Source of the DNA: CAXXOK01 sp001604115
Lineage (GTDB): Bacteria; Bacillota; Clostridia; Christensenellales; Aristaeellaceae
Direction of reading: 5' to 3'
Assembly (NCBI GenBank): GCA_034928535.1
Contig: JAYFOV010000042.1
Span: 1-53,668, forward strand
DNA length: 53,668 nt
Shown here: positions 33,631 to 42,623 of the stretch, piece by piece
How positions within the stretch are numbered: position 1 is the stretch's first letter
Layout of the letters: every line of letters starts with the position of its first letter
Notes under the pieces: generated by a model
Told to the model about the DNA's origin: nothing
Database searches by the model: none
What the model saw: only the letters and a program-made list of their open reading frames with translations
Program-made: the position numbers and the translations under genes

Positions 33631-34112
33631 AACCAAAGGCCGAATACCGAGTAGGCGTTGGTGCCAGCTCCATTTTGATGATTTTAGTGGTGCTTTCCTT
33701 GGCGGCGCTGAGCTTGCTGTCACTCCAGGCAGCACGCACCAATGCCGCACTCACAGAACGCAACCTGCGCATGACGTTAGCCTATTATGATGCTGCTGCC
33801 GAGGTGCAACGCACGCTGGCAGCGATGGATCAGCGCCGTAGCGAGCTGGATCTGACGTCTCCGGAAGGCATTGCAGCCTTTCGAACATTCATGATGTCTT
33901 GCGCCTTACCGGCCACACTTCGGGACGATTTATCGTTTACACTGTTGGCGGATGCGGATGCCGATCGGGAAATCGTGACAGAAGGTGTTGTGACCCCTGG
34001 CGAGTCAGGCAGCATTGCTCTGACACGGCACACGTTACGCAGCACCTTGACAGACCTGGATTCACCTGCGCTGAATGTTTTCATGCCTTCCACACCATCT
34101 CAATCCAATTGA
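33627..34112 (+). CDS. Pilin-like membrane protein of unknown family
   Basis: A 161-residue protein with one N-terminal helix (SSILMILVVLSLAALSLLSL) preceded by a basic stretch with VGVG, followed by a helical region (NLRMTLAYYDAAAEVQRTL) and a small beta-rich end. The shape is that of a minor pilin or GspK/PilX-like protein, but there is no Glu5. It is translationally coupled to the preceding gene by ATGA, and 13 bases separate it from pilT. Confidence 0.55.
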   Translation: MKPKAEYRVGVGASSILMILVVLSLAALSLLSLQAARTNAALTERNLRMTLAYYDAAAEVQRTLAAMDQRRSELDLTSPEGIAAFRTFMMSCALPATLRDDLSFTLLADADADREIVTEGVVTPGESGSIALTRHTLRSTLTDLDSPALNVFMPSTPSQSN

Positions 34113-34125
34113 AAGGGTGATCCGG

Positions 34126-35202
34126 ATGGATCAAGCTACCCTACTGCCCGAGGATTTTCTGCACTTGATTTTAGAAAAGCAAGGCTCGGATGTCTATATT
34201 GTGCCGGGCGCAAAGGTCATGGCCAAAATCGGCGATCAGTTGGAGCCTTTGAGTGCCGATAAACTCAGGCTTGCCGAGTGCGAGCAGTTGATACGGCAGA
34301 TTTATACCCTGGCGGATGACCGACCCATCGAACGATTGATCCGTGACGGCGATGATGATTTTTCCTTTGGTTTGGCAAGGCTTGGGCGTTTTCGCTGCAA
34401 TGCTTTCAAGCAGCGCGGTACCTTGGCCGCCGTATTGCGCGTAGTGCCGTTTCAACTGCCGGATGCGGCCGCGCTTCACATTCCCGATGCAGTGCTCAAC
34501 CTGAGCACACGCAAAAGGGGCATGGTACTGGTCACCGGCCCCGCGGGCAGCGGAAAAACCACCACCCTGGCCTGTATCATAGATCGCATCAATGAAGGCC
34601 GAGGCGGGCATATCATCACGCTGGAGGACCCCATTGAATACATTCATCCGCACAAGAAAAGCCTTGTCACGCAGCGCGAAATTGAAAATGACACCAAAAA
34701 TTTTGCGCACGCCTTACGTGCATCGCTGCGCCAGGCACCGGACGTGATTTTACTGGGGGAAATGCGCGATTTTGAAACCATTCAGACCGCCCTCACCGCA
34801 GCGGAAACAGGTCATCTGCTTCTCTCCACACTGCACACACTGGGTGCGGGAAAGACCATTGACCGTATCGTAGATGTATTTCCTGCCAGCCAGCAGCAAC
34901 AGGTGCGCATTCAGCTTTCGATGGTGCTTCAGGCAGTGGTGAGCCAACAGTTGATCCCCACGCTGGATGGGCGCATCGTACCTGCCTTTGAGGTGATGCT
35001 TGTGAACAGCGCCATCAGCAACATGATACGCGAAAACAAGGTACAGCAAATTGACAATGCAATTTTTGCCGGAGCAGGTGAAGGCATGCTGTCCATGGAT
35101 TCCGATATTCTACGGTTGTTCCGGGAAGGGCGCATCACCCGGGAAAATGCACTGCTGTATGCGGTAAACCCCGATGTGTTGGCAAAACGCATGAAAGACT
35201 GA
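34126..35202 (+). CDS. pilT: PilT-type ATPase (pilus retraction motor)
   Basis: A 358-residue cytosolic secretion ATPase. It has a PilT-like N-terminal domain, Walker A GPAGSGKTTT (residues 138-147), the Asp box ITLEDPIEYI (164-173), Walker B DVILLGEMRD (206-215) and the His box TGHLLLSTLHT (228-238). The C-terminal AISNMIRENKVQQI corresponds to the AIRNLIRE signature that marks PilT retraction motors rather than PilB extension motors. Length is normal for PilT and too short for PilB. Start 34126 follows AAAGGG. It ends the operon. No PilB/GspE, prepilin peptidase or major pilin is in the window. Confidence 0.92.
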   Translation: MDQATLLPEDFLHLILEKQGSDVYIVPGAKVMAKIGDQLEPLSADKLRLAECEQLIRQIYTLADDRPIERLIRDGDDDFSFGLARLGRFRCNAFKQRGTLAAVLRVVPFQLPDAAALHIPDAVLNLSTRKRGMVLVTGPAGSGKTTTLACIIDRINEGRGGHIITLEDPIEYIHPHKKSLVTQREIENDTKNFAHALRASLRQAPDVILLGEMRDFETIQTALTAAETGHLLLSTLHTLGAGKTIDRIVDVFPASQQQQVRIQLSMVLQAVVSQQLIPTLDGRIVPAFEVMLVNSAISNMIRENKVQQIDNAIFAGAGEGMLSMDSDILRLFREGRITRENALLYAVNPDVLAKRMKD

Positions 35203-35261
35203 TCGCCATAACACTGTGCTCTGCTGAGGAGAGCCCCCAAGGGCACGCTTATGACCCGGCT

Positions 35262-35302
35262 CAAAAGCCATGCGCCGTACATACGGGCATGGCTTTTGAG
35301 TG
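35262..35302. terminator. Long hairpin between convergent genes
   Basis: CTCAAAAGCCATG at 35262-35274 pairs with CATGGCTTTTGAG at 35290-35302, and the interior CCGT/ACGG extends it. The AAAAGCC...GGCTTTT core works in both directions, so it probably ends both pilT and the convergent gene at 35420-36610. Confidence 0.75.
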
Positions 35303-35419
35303 TAGATACGCCATGGCTTCAACATCAAGCAGCATCCCCCGCCAGTGCCTACGCGGCCAATAATTGCTGCCGCATATGCTGCCATGGATTCTTACCGTGT
35401 AGAAAATCTCCCAGAAGCA

Positions 35420-36610
35420 CTATCGAAGGTAGCCCGTAAAGTAGAGCCCTGATGCCAAAACCACCACTGCTGCCAGTGCCAAAAGCCCGTAACGAAGTAC
35501 CTTGCGCCCCCTGGTCAGCGGCCGATCAGGCCAATCCGCATCCGTGGCGGTCTCCTTACTTTCCCTCGGTTCGGCATCGCCCGGCATCATGGTTCCCAGG
35601 TTGATCGGCGAACCGCCGGGCGTATGCAAGATACTGTCCACAGGTCCGGTCACATCGCCGATATTATCATCCGGTACTGGCTTTTCTTCGCTAAACTCCA
35701 GGGCCACAGCCACAGCATACGCTTCGGCATAGGATGCGCCATAGGCCTCAAACAGCTCATTGCCTGAAAGTGTTCCATCTATGGTTCGCGGCGGCGCAGG
35801 AAACGCGGCCTGTATCGCCTGCTCCTGCGCAAGCGGTTGCCAGCCGGATGCCGCACGGCTTGTTTTGCCCGGCGGAGCATCGGCTTCCACCGGTTGTGCG
35901 CCATCGTAACGGAGCACATCACCATCATCCTGCCAGGCCTGCCGAAATGTCTGTGCTAATGCATGGATGTTGACAGGATTCTCTTCGCCTGGTTTGCCGA
36001 ACACGGCAGTAAAATCGTCCGCACCGATTCGCCGAGGCGTATGTGCTCCTTTGTGATGCCTATGATCGGCCGCAGCGTGATCCGCAGTTGTATCCGTTGC
36101 TGTCGCGCGTGGCTGCCGCGTGCTTGCATCCGGCGCTGCAGGCACAGGGAGCATCCCGGAAGGCTTGACAGCGTTGCCCTGCATCGCCAGTGCAGCAAGC
36201 TTGGCGGCTCGGGTCTGGGCGGAAGTGAATCCCGCCGGGGTAAGCGCATGATATCGAATGGGCACATCGGCAGGTTTGGCTGGCTGCGTTTGCTCTTTGC
36301 TGTGTTCAGGCCCGGTTTCCGCCTCCAGCGCGTATCCAGGTATTCCATCGGGCGCAACTTCCACCCAATCCGGCGTGGCAGTCCACGCTGTGGGGGGCTG
36401 CGCATTTTCCATCGCGTCCCTGGGCATGCTGTGTTCATGGATATCGGCTGGCGGCTCACCCAAAATGCCCATTGCATGATTACCCGACCCCTGTGATGTG
36501 GGCGGGTAGGTTGGCATTGCCGCAGGCGGGCTCAATGGCCTACGCTTGGCCGCCGAGTCCCGATCTGATCGCCCGGTTTGACCCTTTGGGTCATGAAATG
36601 TTGGGTTCAT
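35420..36610 (-). CDS. Pro/Ala-rich tail-anchored membrane protein of unknown function
   Basis: A 396-residue protein that is mostly disordered: Pro, Ala, Thr, Asp and His rich for about 360 residues (for example SPPAAMPTYPPTSQG). It ends in a single C-terminal membrane helix (VLRYGLLALAAVVVLASGLYF). No enzyme motif is seen. The start at 36610 is the ATG overlapping the stop of a possible 41-residue upstream frame (ATGA), a coupling used repeatedly in this window. In-frame alternatives exist at 36631, 36637 and a GTG at 36769 with a GAGGT site. Start confidence is low. Confidence 0.6.
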   Translation of the reverse strand: MNPTFHDPKGQTGRSDRDSAAKRRPLSPPAAMPTYPPTSQGSGNHAMGILGEPPADIHEHSMPRDAMENAQPPTAWTATPDWVEVAPDGIPGYALEAETGPEHSKEQTQPAKPADVPIRYHALTPAGFTSAQTRAAKLAALAMQGNAVKPSGMLPVPAAPDASTRQPRATATDTTADHAAADHRHHKGAHTPRRIGADDFTAVFGKPGEENPVNIHALAQTFRQAWQDDGDVLRYDGAQPVEADAPPGKTSRAASGWQPLAQEQAIQAAFPAPPRTIDGTLSGNELFEAYGASYAEAYAVAVALEFSEEKPVPDDNIGDVTGPVDSILHTPGGSPINLGTMMPGDAEPRESKETATDADWPDRPLTRGRKVLRYGLLALAAVVVLASGLYFTGYLR

Positions 36611-36732
36611 CGTGCTGGGCGCATCCGCCATAACCATGGCGAATGATGCCGCTTCACCACCTTTCGCAAAGGACGGGCAAGACGCAACGCAACTGTGTCG
36701 ACTTGTCCCGGAAAAAATGCAGCATGCACCAT
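36607..36732 (-). CDS. Possible 41-residue basic peptide coupled to the next gene
   Basis: From an ATG at 36732 with GGAG close upstream, the frame encodes 41 residues, strongly basic and Trp/His-containing toward the end (RPLRKVVKRHHSPWLWRM). It stops at a TGA inside the ATG of the next gene. The frame stays open upstream for another 100 bases, so the ATG may not be the true start. It may be a real small gene, the tail of a gene with a rare start codon, or chance. Confidence 0.3.
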   Translation of the reverse strand: MVHAAFFPGQVDTVALRLARPLRKVVKRHHSPWLWRMRPAR

Positions 36733-36819
36733 GCTCTCCAATGCTTGACACAACCGGTATGCCGTGCACCGGAGTACCTCGTCTAGCCGTTTACGGTCCC
36801 GTGCATTGTCTTTGAAAAC

Positions 36820-36848
36820 TTGCCTACTGGCGCCAGTTTGGTTACAAT
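36820..36848 (+). promoter_or_regulatory. Promoter of the GH5_4 gene
   Basis: TTGCCT at 36820-36825, a 17-base spacer and TACAAT at 36843-36848, followed by GAGGAG and the ATG at 36896. Confidence 0.75.
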
Positions 36849-36895
36849 GCTGTTGGCAGTGCTTGCAGCCGGATGCTGCATGTGAGGAGTATAGC

Positions 36896-37972
36896 ATGGA
36901 ACGCAAACGCAGTCGACTTATTTTGGGCATCGCGGTTCTGTTGGCCGGGGCCGCGCTTATCATCGCCCTGCCGGCATTGTTGGCGCTGCCGGAGGAGGTC
37001 AGGTTTGCCATGGAATTGACGCCGGGCTGGAATCTCGCCAACGCACTGGATGCGCACGGCTTGGGCGCGGGCGCAGGAGCGCCCTCCGTGTATGAAACGT
37101 ACTGGGGCGCGGAGCCTATATCTGCCCCCATGCTCAACGCCATCGCCAAGGCGGGTTTCCGTACGGTACGCCTGCCCGTCACGTGGTTTGAACACATGGA
37201 TGCCTCCGGCAACATTGACCCCGCATGGATGACCCGCGTGCAAACCGTGGTGGATGGTGCGCTTGCAGCGGGGCTGTGCGTGATCGTGAACGCGCATCAT
37301 GATCCGTGGTATCAACCGACTCCCGACAATCTGTCCAAGGCAGAAGCAACCCTGCGTATCGTGTGGCGGCAGATTGCCGAGCACTTTGCCGACTATGACG
37401 ATCGGCTTTTGTTTGAAGGGATGAATGAGCCGCGGTTGCTCGGCGCCGAAAGCGAATGGATCGGCGGCACACCGGAAGCACGTGATGGCCTCAATCGGCT
37501 CAATGACGCCTTCGTTCAGACCGTGCGCGGCAGTGGAGGCCATAACTCCACCCGGTATTTACTCCTGCCCACCTACGCAGCCAGCGTACGGGAGGATGCG
37601 CTCGGTTCGTTCGCCGCCACTGCCGATGCCCGGATCATGGTTTCCGTCCATCTGTATGCGCCCTACGATTTTGCGCTGAATGCATCGGGCACCGCCGCTT
37701 GGTCTTTGGCCTCTGCTGCGGACACCAAGGAGATTCGTGATGCTTTCCACAGCCTGTATTGGCTGTTTGTGCGCAAGGGCATCCCGGTGGTCATTACCGA
37801 GTTCGGCGCAATGGATAAACACAATACCGAAGCGCGCGCCGCCTGGGCTACATTCGTCACCCAGCTTGCCAAACAGGCACACATCCCTTATGTTTGGTGG
37901 GACACATCCCTGCTGGATCAACGGGCGCTTACCTGGCGTTACCCACAGCTTGTCGAGGTGTTAGTGCACTGA
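36896..37972 (+). CDS. Membrane-anchored GH5 subfamily 4 endo-beta-glucanase
   Basis: A 358-residue glycoside hydrolase acting outside the cell on beta-1,4-glucans (cellulose, xyloglucan, mixed-linkage glucan in the subfamily). A single uncleaved-looking N-terminal helix (LILGIAVLLAGAALIIAL) anchors it. The catalytic domain has TPGWNLANALDA, FRTVRLPVTWFEH, NAHHD, the acid/base Glu in LLFEGMNEPR, the subfamily-4 text EWIGGTPEARDGLNRLN, SVHLYAPYDFAL, and the nucleophile Glu in VVITEFGAMDKHN. No carbohydrate-binding module or dockerin is present. It overlaps the convergent polytopic gene by 44 bases. Beside a BcsA-like synthase it may trim or release a secreted glucan, as BcsZ does. Confidence 0.9.
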   Translation: MERKRSRLILGIAVLLAGAALIIALPALLALPEEVRFAMELTPGWNLANALDAHGLGAGAGAPSVYETYWGAEPISAPMLNAIAKAGFRTVRLPVTWFEHMDASGNIDPAWMTRVQTVVDGALAAGLCVIVNAHHDPWYQPTPDNLSKAEATLRIVWRQIAEHFADYDDRLLFEGMNEPRLLGAESEWIGGTPEARDGLNRLNDAFVQTVRGSGGHNSTRYLLLPTYAASVREDALGSFAATADARIMVSVHLYAPYDFALNASGTAAWSLASAADTKEIRDAFHSLYWLFVRKGIPVVITEFGAMDKHNTEARAAWATFVTQLAKQAHIPYVWWDTSLLDQRALTWRYPQLVEVLVH

Positions 37973-39845
37973 GGGTAACGCCCTCAAATAATTCGGTCAC
38001 GCTGTAAACACCCACATCCCCATCCAATCCAAGCTGACCCTGCATCAAGGTTTGGATGGCCGCATCAGATTCTACAATCACAAAATAGTCAAAGTCCCTG
38101 AGTTGCTCAAGCAGGGTATCATCTGCTGCGTCCGTGGCGTATACATCCGGATCCATCAGCATATAGCGCCCTACATACAAGAGATAGTCGTCGGTGATTT
38201 GCCGGTCAGTATCCGGCGCATACAGCAGATAGCGGCGGGTATCTGCCTGTTCCCATTGGTTGCCCAGCACACGCTCCGCGTGCGCCGGGAGCGTGCTCGG
38301 GTAGCCTTCCTGCAAGGCATTCATGCCCTGCAGATCTGTCGCCAGAAACAGCATGGCTGTTGCAAACACAGCCATCGTGGCATTTTGATAGATACGCTTG
38401 GTTTGCAGCGATTTGAAGGCGCGGTAGTCCCGCAGCTCACCTTGCTGCACGTGCAGCGAGCGCTCCACATCCCTGGTCATGCAGAGCCCCACCGCACCAA
38501 TGACAAACAGCATCATACTGGAGGCATACCGCTCAAATCCTGCCAACCGCAGGGCTTCGTCCCTGGGCATTGCCACCAGATAGAAAGTCAGGATGCCAGC
38601 ATAATACACCAGCATCAAAATATCCATCAGCACCAGCACACGCAGTAATTTCCACTTTTTCCCGAATCCCAGCCGCGCATTGAGCCAGGCGGTGATGCCC
38701 ACTATATTGATCAGCAGCATCCCTTGAGTCGCCAAAGCGCTCAGATTTGTGACACTCTGGATGTACAGCTGGATAATCGCGCGGATGTCCTCGGGGCTCT
38801 TGTCGGGTGCCAAGGCGGCCAGATTGGTTGGATCGAGCGTGAGCAGGGACGCGATATCCACAGAAAATTTGGCACTTTCTCCCGCAAACGCCCGCGCCGT
38901 ATGCAGGCTCCATAGAACCATGGTGCCAAAGCTTGCCGCGATGGCCAGCAGCGCCAGCGCCCATGCGGCCGCTTTTTTCGCCAGTGGTTGGCCTTGGCGT
39001 GCCGTGCGGCCGGCATAAAACAGGTAAAGGATAGCCGGAACCGCAAAGAACACGCCCGTGTTTTTGATGATGAGCAGCATCCCGAGTACCGGGATGCTTG
39101 CCAAGCACGCTACGCGATAATTCTGACCGCTTTCCGTGATCCCTGCGATCATCCCCAGTGCAAAAAGGGGCAAGAGATAGTCCACCAGCAGGTTGTTCAC
39201 ACGTATGCTCACATTGAAATAGCTCATGACGGCACTCGTTAGGCCGATGATAGCTGCCAGCAAAAAACGCTTGTGATCCCGAACCACACCGTTCAGCGCA
39301 TAAAAGCAGGCAAAGATGAGCATGCCCTGCCCGACGAGCATCACACCTTCCTGCTTGCCCACCACTTTGCACACGAAGTAGAGGAAGGAGGACGTTCCCA
39401 ACGGGTAGTTTTTAAAATCGATCAACCTGCTTGCCGCGTCGGGAATTGCATCCGTCAGCAGCATCTGCTTGACCACCAGCGCCCAATGGGAAAAATTATC
39501 ATAATGGATGAGACGATAATTGATCAAACTGGCAAACGTGAACCAAAACCACAGGATATACAGTACGTTGATCATGCTGAGCGTAGGCCGGCGAAAAGCG
39601 ATGCTGAACCTGCGCGCCGCCATCACCACCAGCAGGAGCAAAAAGCCCAGTCCCAGCAGAATATAGGCAGCAATGCTCAAAACGCCAAGCAGCCCCGCCA
39701 CAAACATGGCGCATGATATCCATGAAAGGCTGACCAAATAGCTGTAATAGACTGGCACAGACAAAAATGCCCTACTGAACCCGGCATACCCCATCACCGA
39801 CACACACAGGGCCGCAAACCGTAACAGCAAAATGACTCCACTCAT
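37929..39845 (-). CDS. Large polytopic membrane protein next to the glycan synthase
   Basis: A 638-residue protein with about 11-12 membrane helices over residues 1-500 and a C-terminal soluble region of about 110 residues (LLYAPDTDRQITDDYLL near 560). The layout resembles GT-C-type glycosyltransferases or polysaccharide polymerase/ligase proteins: an early loop with LIHYDNFSHWALVVKQML and a long periplasmic-type loop. No specific family is certain. Its ATG overlaps the stop of the BcsA-like gene (ATGA), so the two are made together and probably act on the same glycan. Its last 44 bases overlap the end of the convergent GH5_4 gene. Confidence 0.7.
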   Translation of the reverse strand: MSGVILLLRFAALCVSVMGYAGFSRAFLSVPVYYSYLVSLSWISCAMFVAGLLGVLSIAAYILLGLGFLLLLVVMAARRFSIAFRRPTLSMINVLYILWFWFTFASLINYRLIHYDNFSHWALVVKQMLLTDAIPDAASRLIDFKNYPLGTSSFLYFVCKVVGKQEGVMLVGQGMLIFACFYALNGVVRDHKRFLLAAIIGLTSAVMSYFNVSIRVNNLLVDYLLPLFALGMIAGITESGQNYRVACLASIPVLGMLLIIKNTGVFFAVPAILYLFYAGRTARQGQPLAKKAAAWALALLAIAASFGTMVLWSLHTARAFAGESAKFSVDIASLLTLDPTNLAALAPDKSPEDIRAIIQLYIQSVTNLSALATQGMLLINIVGITAWLNARLGFGKKWKLLRVLVLMDILMLVYYAGILTFYLVAMPRDEALRLAGFERYASSMMLFVIGAVGLCMTRDVERSLHVQQGELRDYRAFKSLQTKRIYQNATMAVFATAMLFLATDLQGMNALQEGYPSTLPAHAERVLGNQWEQADTRRYLLYAPDTDRQITDDYLLYVGRYMLMDPDVYATDAADDTLLEQLRDFDYFVIVESDAAIQTLMQGQLGLDGDVGVYSVTELFEGVTLSALTPRQAVGNAR

Positions 39846-42145
39846 GCTTTTGCCCTCCGCTTGCGCATCTCCACGGCGGTGTTTGGGTCAGGCAGCGCCG
39901 CCCAATCCGTCAGCGCCTTGAGAAAATCTTCGCTCTGCATGATCTCGTCCAGATTGAGCACCTGCATTAAATGCTCATTAGGCTCTAAGGGTCTCCCTTT
40001 GATAGGCTTGCAGACGATACGGCAATGATCGTTCAAACGGATGGTCAGCTGCGCCGGGTGCTTGCGCGGCAGCACCATGTTGCGCACCAGCAGGTAACGG
40101 TAGCTGAAATCCACCACGGAGCAATAGCCGCCTTCCGCAAAGCGCACAAAGCGGTCAATCAGCACGCGCGGCTCTGCACGGCGGGCCATCACCGGTTTGC
40201 GCATGCGTTGGTATTGGTTGTTCAGGATATCATCCACCACAGTCATCCACATGTTCATTTCTTTGGGCAGGGAATGCGGCCTATCATAAATCATTTGCAG
40301 ATAATGCCGCCAGTTCGGCTCGCTCATGCGCACGACCGCACAGTGGTAACGCCACAGCCCCGCTTCACTGTCCACATAGAGCATTTGCGCCGTCATGCTG
40401 ACCTGATAGCGCTCATTGGACAGGGTCATTTCCAGCGGGATCTGATCCGGCACAAAAACCGGCTGCGGCAACGTAAACATGATGCCGCCTTCCGAGACGT
40501 TTTCCGTGACGGTTTCAATGGCATACCCACCATAGGAGACACGCAGCGGAATGCGCGCGTTGAAACGCTCGCTCATGCGGTAGGCGCGCCTGCCCATCAT
40601 GAAAAACACCGCATAAATCAAAGTGACTATGTTAAACAAAAGCCAAAAGATGATAAAGGAACTGTACAGCAGCGCCGCGCCTGACTTGCCTGCCGTGAAG
40701 CGAACCAGCGCAGCCAACGAAAGCCCCAGCAGCACAATCTGCGGGACAAGGTAGAGCAACTTACGGTCTTTCTGTTTCTTTTTCTTATCCGTCACTTTGA
40801 ATTTTTTCTGTTGTATACCGATCGTTTCCAGCAGCACGGGAATGACCATATAGGGCGCCAGCGTAATATCCACGATCTGGTTCCACCGTTGGTTGCGTAT
40901 GTTGCTGGAAAAGAAACGCTGCGCGATCCGGTGGAAAAAGGCATTCGGCGCCCAAAACAGCAAGAGCTGCTCCACCGTGCAGTTGACGATGCGCAAATCA
41001 AACAGTGCGAAGAGGATCGGCGCCAACGTGTAGACCAGCCGCTGCGCGAACGACCACCAGTACAGAAAGCTGGACATATAGCTCCATTTGGCATCCGCAC
41101 TGAGGTTGGGATTGAACAGCACATTGCAGTTGCGAATCGATTGGATCACGCCACGTGCCCAGCGGACGCGCTGGGTAATCATGCTTTTGATGGTGGTGGT
41201 AGCCAGCCCGCTCGCCTGCACCTTTTCCGTAGCATAGCAGGTATACCCCATCGCCTGAATCTTCAGCCCTGTTTCAAAATCCTCGGTAATGGTGTCGGTG
41301 GGGAAATTGCCGATGTCCTTCATTGCCTGGCGGGAAATGAGCGTATTGCTGCCCGTATACGCAATGGCGTTGACGCTGTTGCGCATGATGTTGATTTCGC
41401 GCGAGAAAAAATCCTGTTCGTTGGGAATGTTACGTTCCGCATAGAGGTTGAACTGAAACAGATCCGGGTTATAAAAACTCTGCGGGGTTTGAATCAAACC
41501 GATTTTATCGTTGGGGTCCACTTCCTCAGGCATGCGGGGTACCCATTCCCCATTTTCGTCCCGCTTCACATAAGGAAGGTAAAAATAGGGTACCGTCTCC
41601 ATCAAAAAGGTGTGGCGGCCGATCATATCCGCATCAAAGGTTGCTATCAGGGGGGAATCGGTAAGCCGAAGGGCATTGTTATAATTGCCGGATTTGGCTT
41701 CCTTATTGTTGGCCAGGCCAAGATAGCCAACACCAAAGTGCTGCGCAAGCTGCTCCACCGATTGACGGTTGCCATCATCGCACAGGTAAATGTGCACTTT
41801 GCCGGGATCAGGGTAGTCAAAGTGGGTGCATGCATTGACGGTTTTATACAGCAGCTCCGGATCCTCATTGTGTGTGGCGATGAGCACATCCACATCCGGG
41901 TACCAGGATGCCGGAATCTGCGGTAGTGTCAAATCCACCTTGGTGCTTTGCGCCTTGCGCAGGTACAGCTCAAAAGAGCCAAGCGAGGAAGTAATTTCGC
42001 TGGCCAGCAGCAGCAACCCAAAGGCCAATGCAAGGATCCCATCCTGCCATGGCAAAGTAAAAAAAGCCCTCCACAGCAGATAAACAGTGGCGGACACAAA
42101 CGCGAGGATGAAAGACAGGTTCGCCAGCTTACGGTTGTTGAGCAT
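39842..42145 (-). CDS. BcsA-like family 2 glycan synthase with PilZ domain and a second degenerate PilZ-like module
   Basis: A processive beta-glycan synthase of 767 residues. Two N-terminal helices are followed by the GT2 domain: Asp123/Asp124 in LCDDGNRQS, the DxD at 171-173 (FDADM), TED at 287-289 and QRVRW at 325-329. Further helices make the export channel. A PilZ domain follows with R527-x3-R531 and N549-x-S551-x2-G554 (NVSEGG), the c-di-GMP ligands, so activity should depend on that messenger. A second similar pair occurs at R656-x3-R660 and D679-x-S681, but Tyr684 replaces the Gly. The product could be cellulose or another beta-glucan. Start 42145 has AAGGGGGG upstream, partly sequestered in a hairpin. 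Confidence 0.88.
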   Translation of the reverse strand: MLNNRKLANLSFILAFVSATVYLLWRAFFTLPWQDGILALAFGLLLLASEITSSLGSFELYLRKAQSTKVDLTLPQIPASWYPDVDVLIATHNEDPELLYKTVNACTHFDYPDPGKVHIYLCDDGNRQSVEQLAQHFGVGYLGLANNKEAKSGNYNNALRLTDSPLIATFDADMIGRHTFLMETVPYFYLPYVKRDENGEWVPRMPEEVDPNDKIGLIQTPQSFYNPDLFQFNLYAERNIPNEQDFFSREINIMRNSVNAIAYTGSNTLISRQAMKDIGNFPTDTITEDFETGLKIQAMGYTCYATEKVQASGLATTTIKSMITQRVRWARGVIQSIRNCNVLFNPNLSADAKWSYMSSFLYWWSFAQRLVYTLAPILFALFDLRIVNCTVEQLLLFWAPNAFFHRIAQRFFSSNIRNQRWNQIVDITLAPYMVIPVLLETIGIQQKKFKVTDKKKKQKDRKLLYLVPQIVLLGLSLAALVRFTAGKSGAALLYSSFIIFWLLFNIVTLIYAVFFMMGRRAYRMSERFNARIPLRVSYGGYAIETVTENVSEGGIMFTLPQPVFVPDQIPLEMTLSNERYQVSMTAQMLYVDSEAGLWRYHCAVVRMSEPNWRHYLQMIYDRPHSLPKEMNMWMTVVDDILNNQYQRMRKPVMARRAEPRVLIDRFVRFAEGGYCSVVDFSYRYLLVRNMVLPRKHPAQLTIRLNDHCRIVCKPIKGRPLEPNEHLMQVLNLDEIMQSEDFLKALTDWAALPDPNTAVEMRKRRAKA

Positions 42146-42623
42146 GGTGTGCTGCCCCCCTTGCAGGGGAATTCAGAATCGAGCGCAGTTCGGTCAAACC
42201 CAGAAGCGTCAAGGCTGCATTAAACCCTTCGCGCAGGTACCGCGCCTTGTTCACGTCCACAGTATAATTTGTTGCCTGCCGCTTGTCAAGCTGGAAACGT
42301 ATAGAAATCAAGGCATACCCGGATATGCTCCCTGCACAGATGCCTTATCCCTGCTCCGGATGCTTCAGTCAACATACCTGGCTGTGCCTCGTGGGCGTTG
42401 CCGTCTGAACCAGCAAGGCAAACGCTTGCTGTTGCGACGTGCGTCCATTCGCGTGCACACCCTTGCGTTTTCCTTGAGCAGCATCCGTGAACCTTAGCGC
42501 AAGCAAGCGCAATATACCTGGCATTACTCGAAAAGACATTTCAGCACTGCCAAGGCGGGAAAATGCATTTGCATGTAGAATAATATCATGTCACGAATCC
42601 ATCAGGAAGAGGTCGAATCACGC
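42146..42623. other. Divergent intergenic region between the glycan synthase and the DUF6056-type gene
   Basis: There are 478 bases without a gene. On the minus side, a strong promoter (42259-42287) gives a leader of about 105 bases. At its end CCCC-tgcaa-GGGG can pair across the ribosome site of the synthase gene. Between 42290 and 42580 I see only a small hairpin CAGCAAG/CTTGCTG (42411-42431). On the plus side, TAATAT at 42581-42586 may be a -10 without a clear -35. Confidence 0.55.
42259..42287 (-). promoter_or_regulatory. Promoter of the glycan synthase operon
   Basis: On the minus strand: TTGACA (42287-42282), a 17-base spacer and TATACT (42264-42259). Near-consensus, so high basal transcription is expected, with control left to the leader or to c-di-GMP at the protein level. 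Confidence 0.88.
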
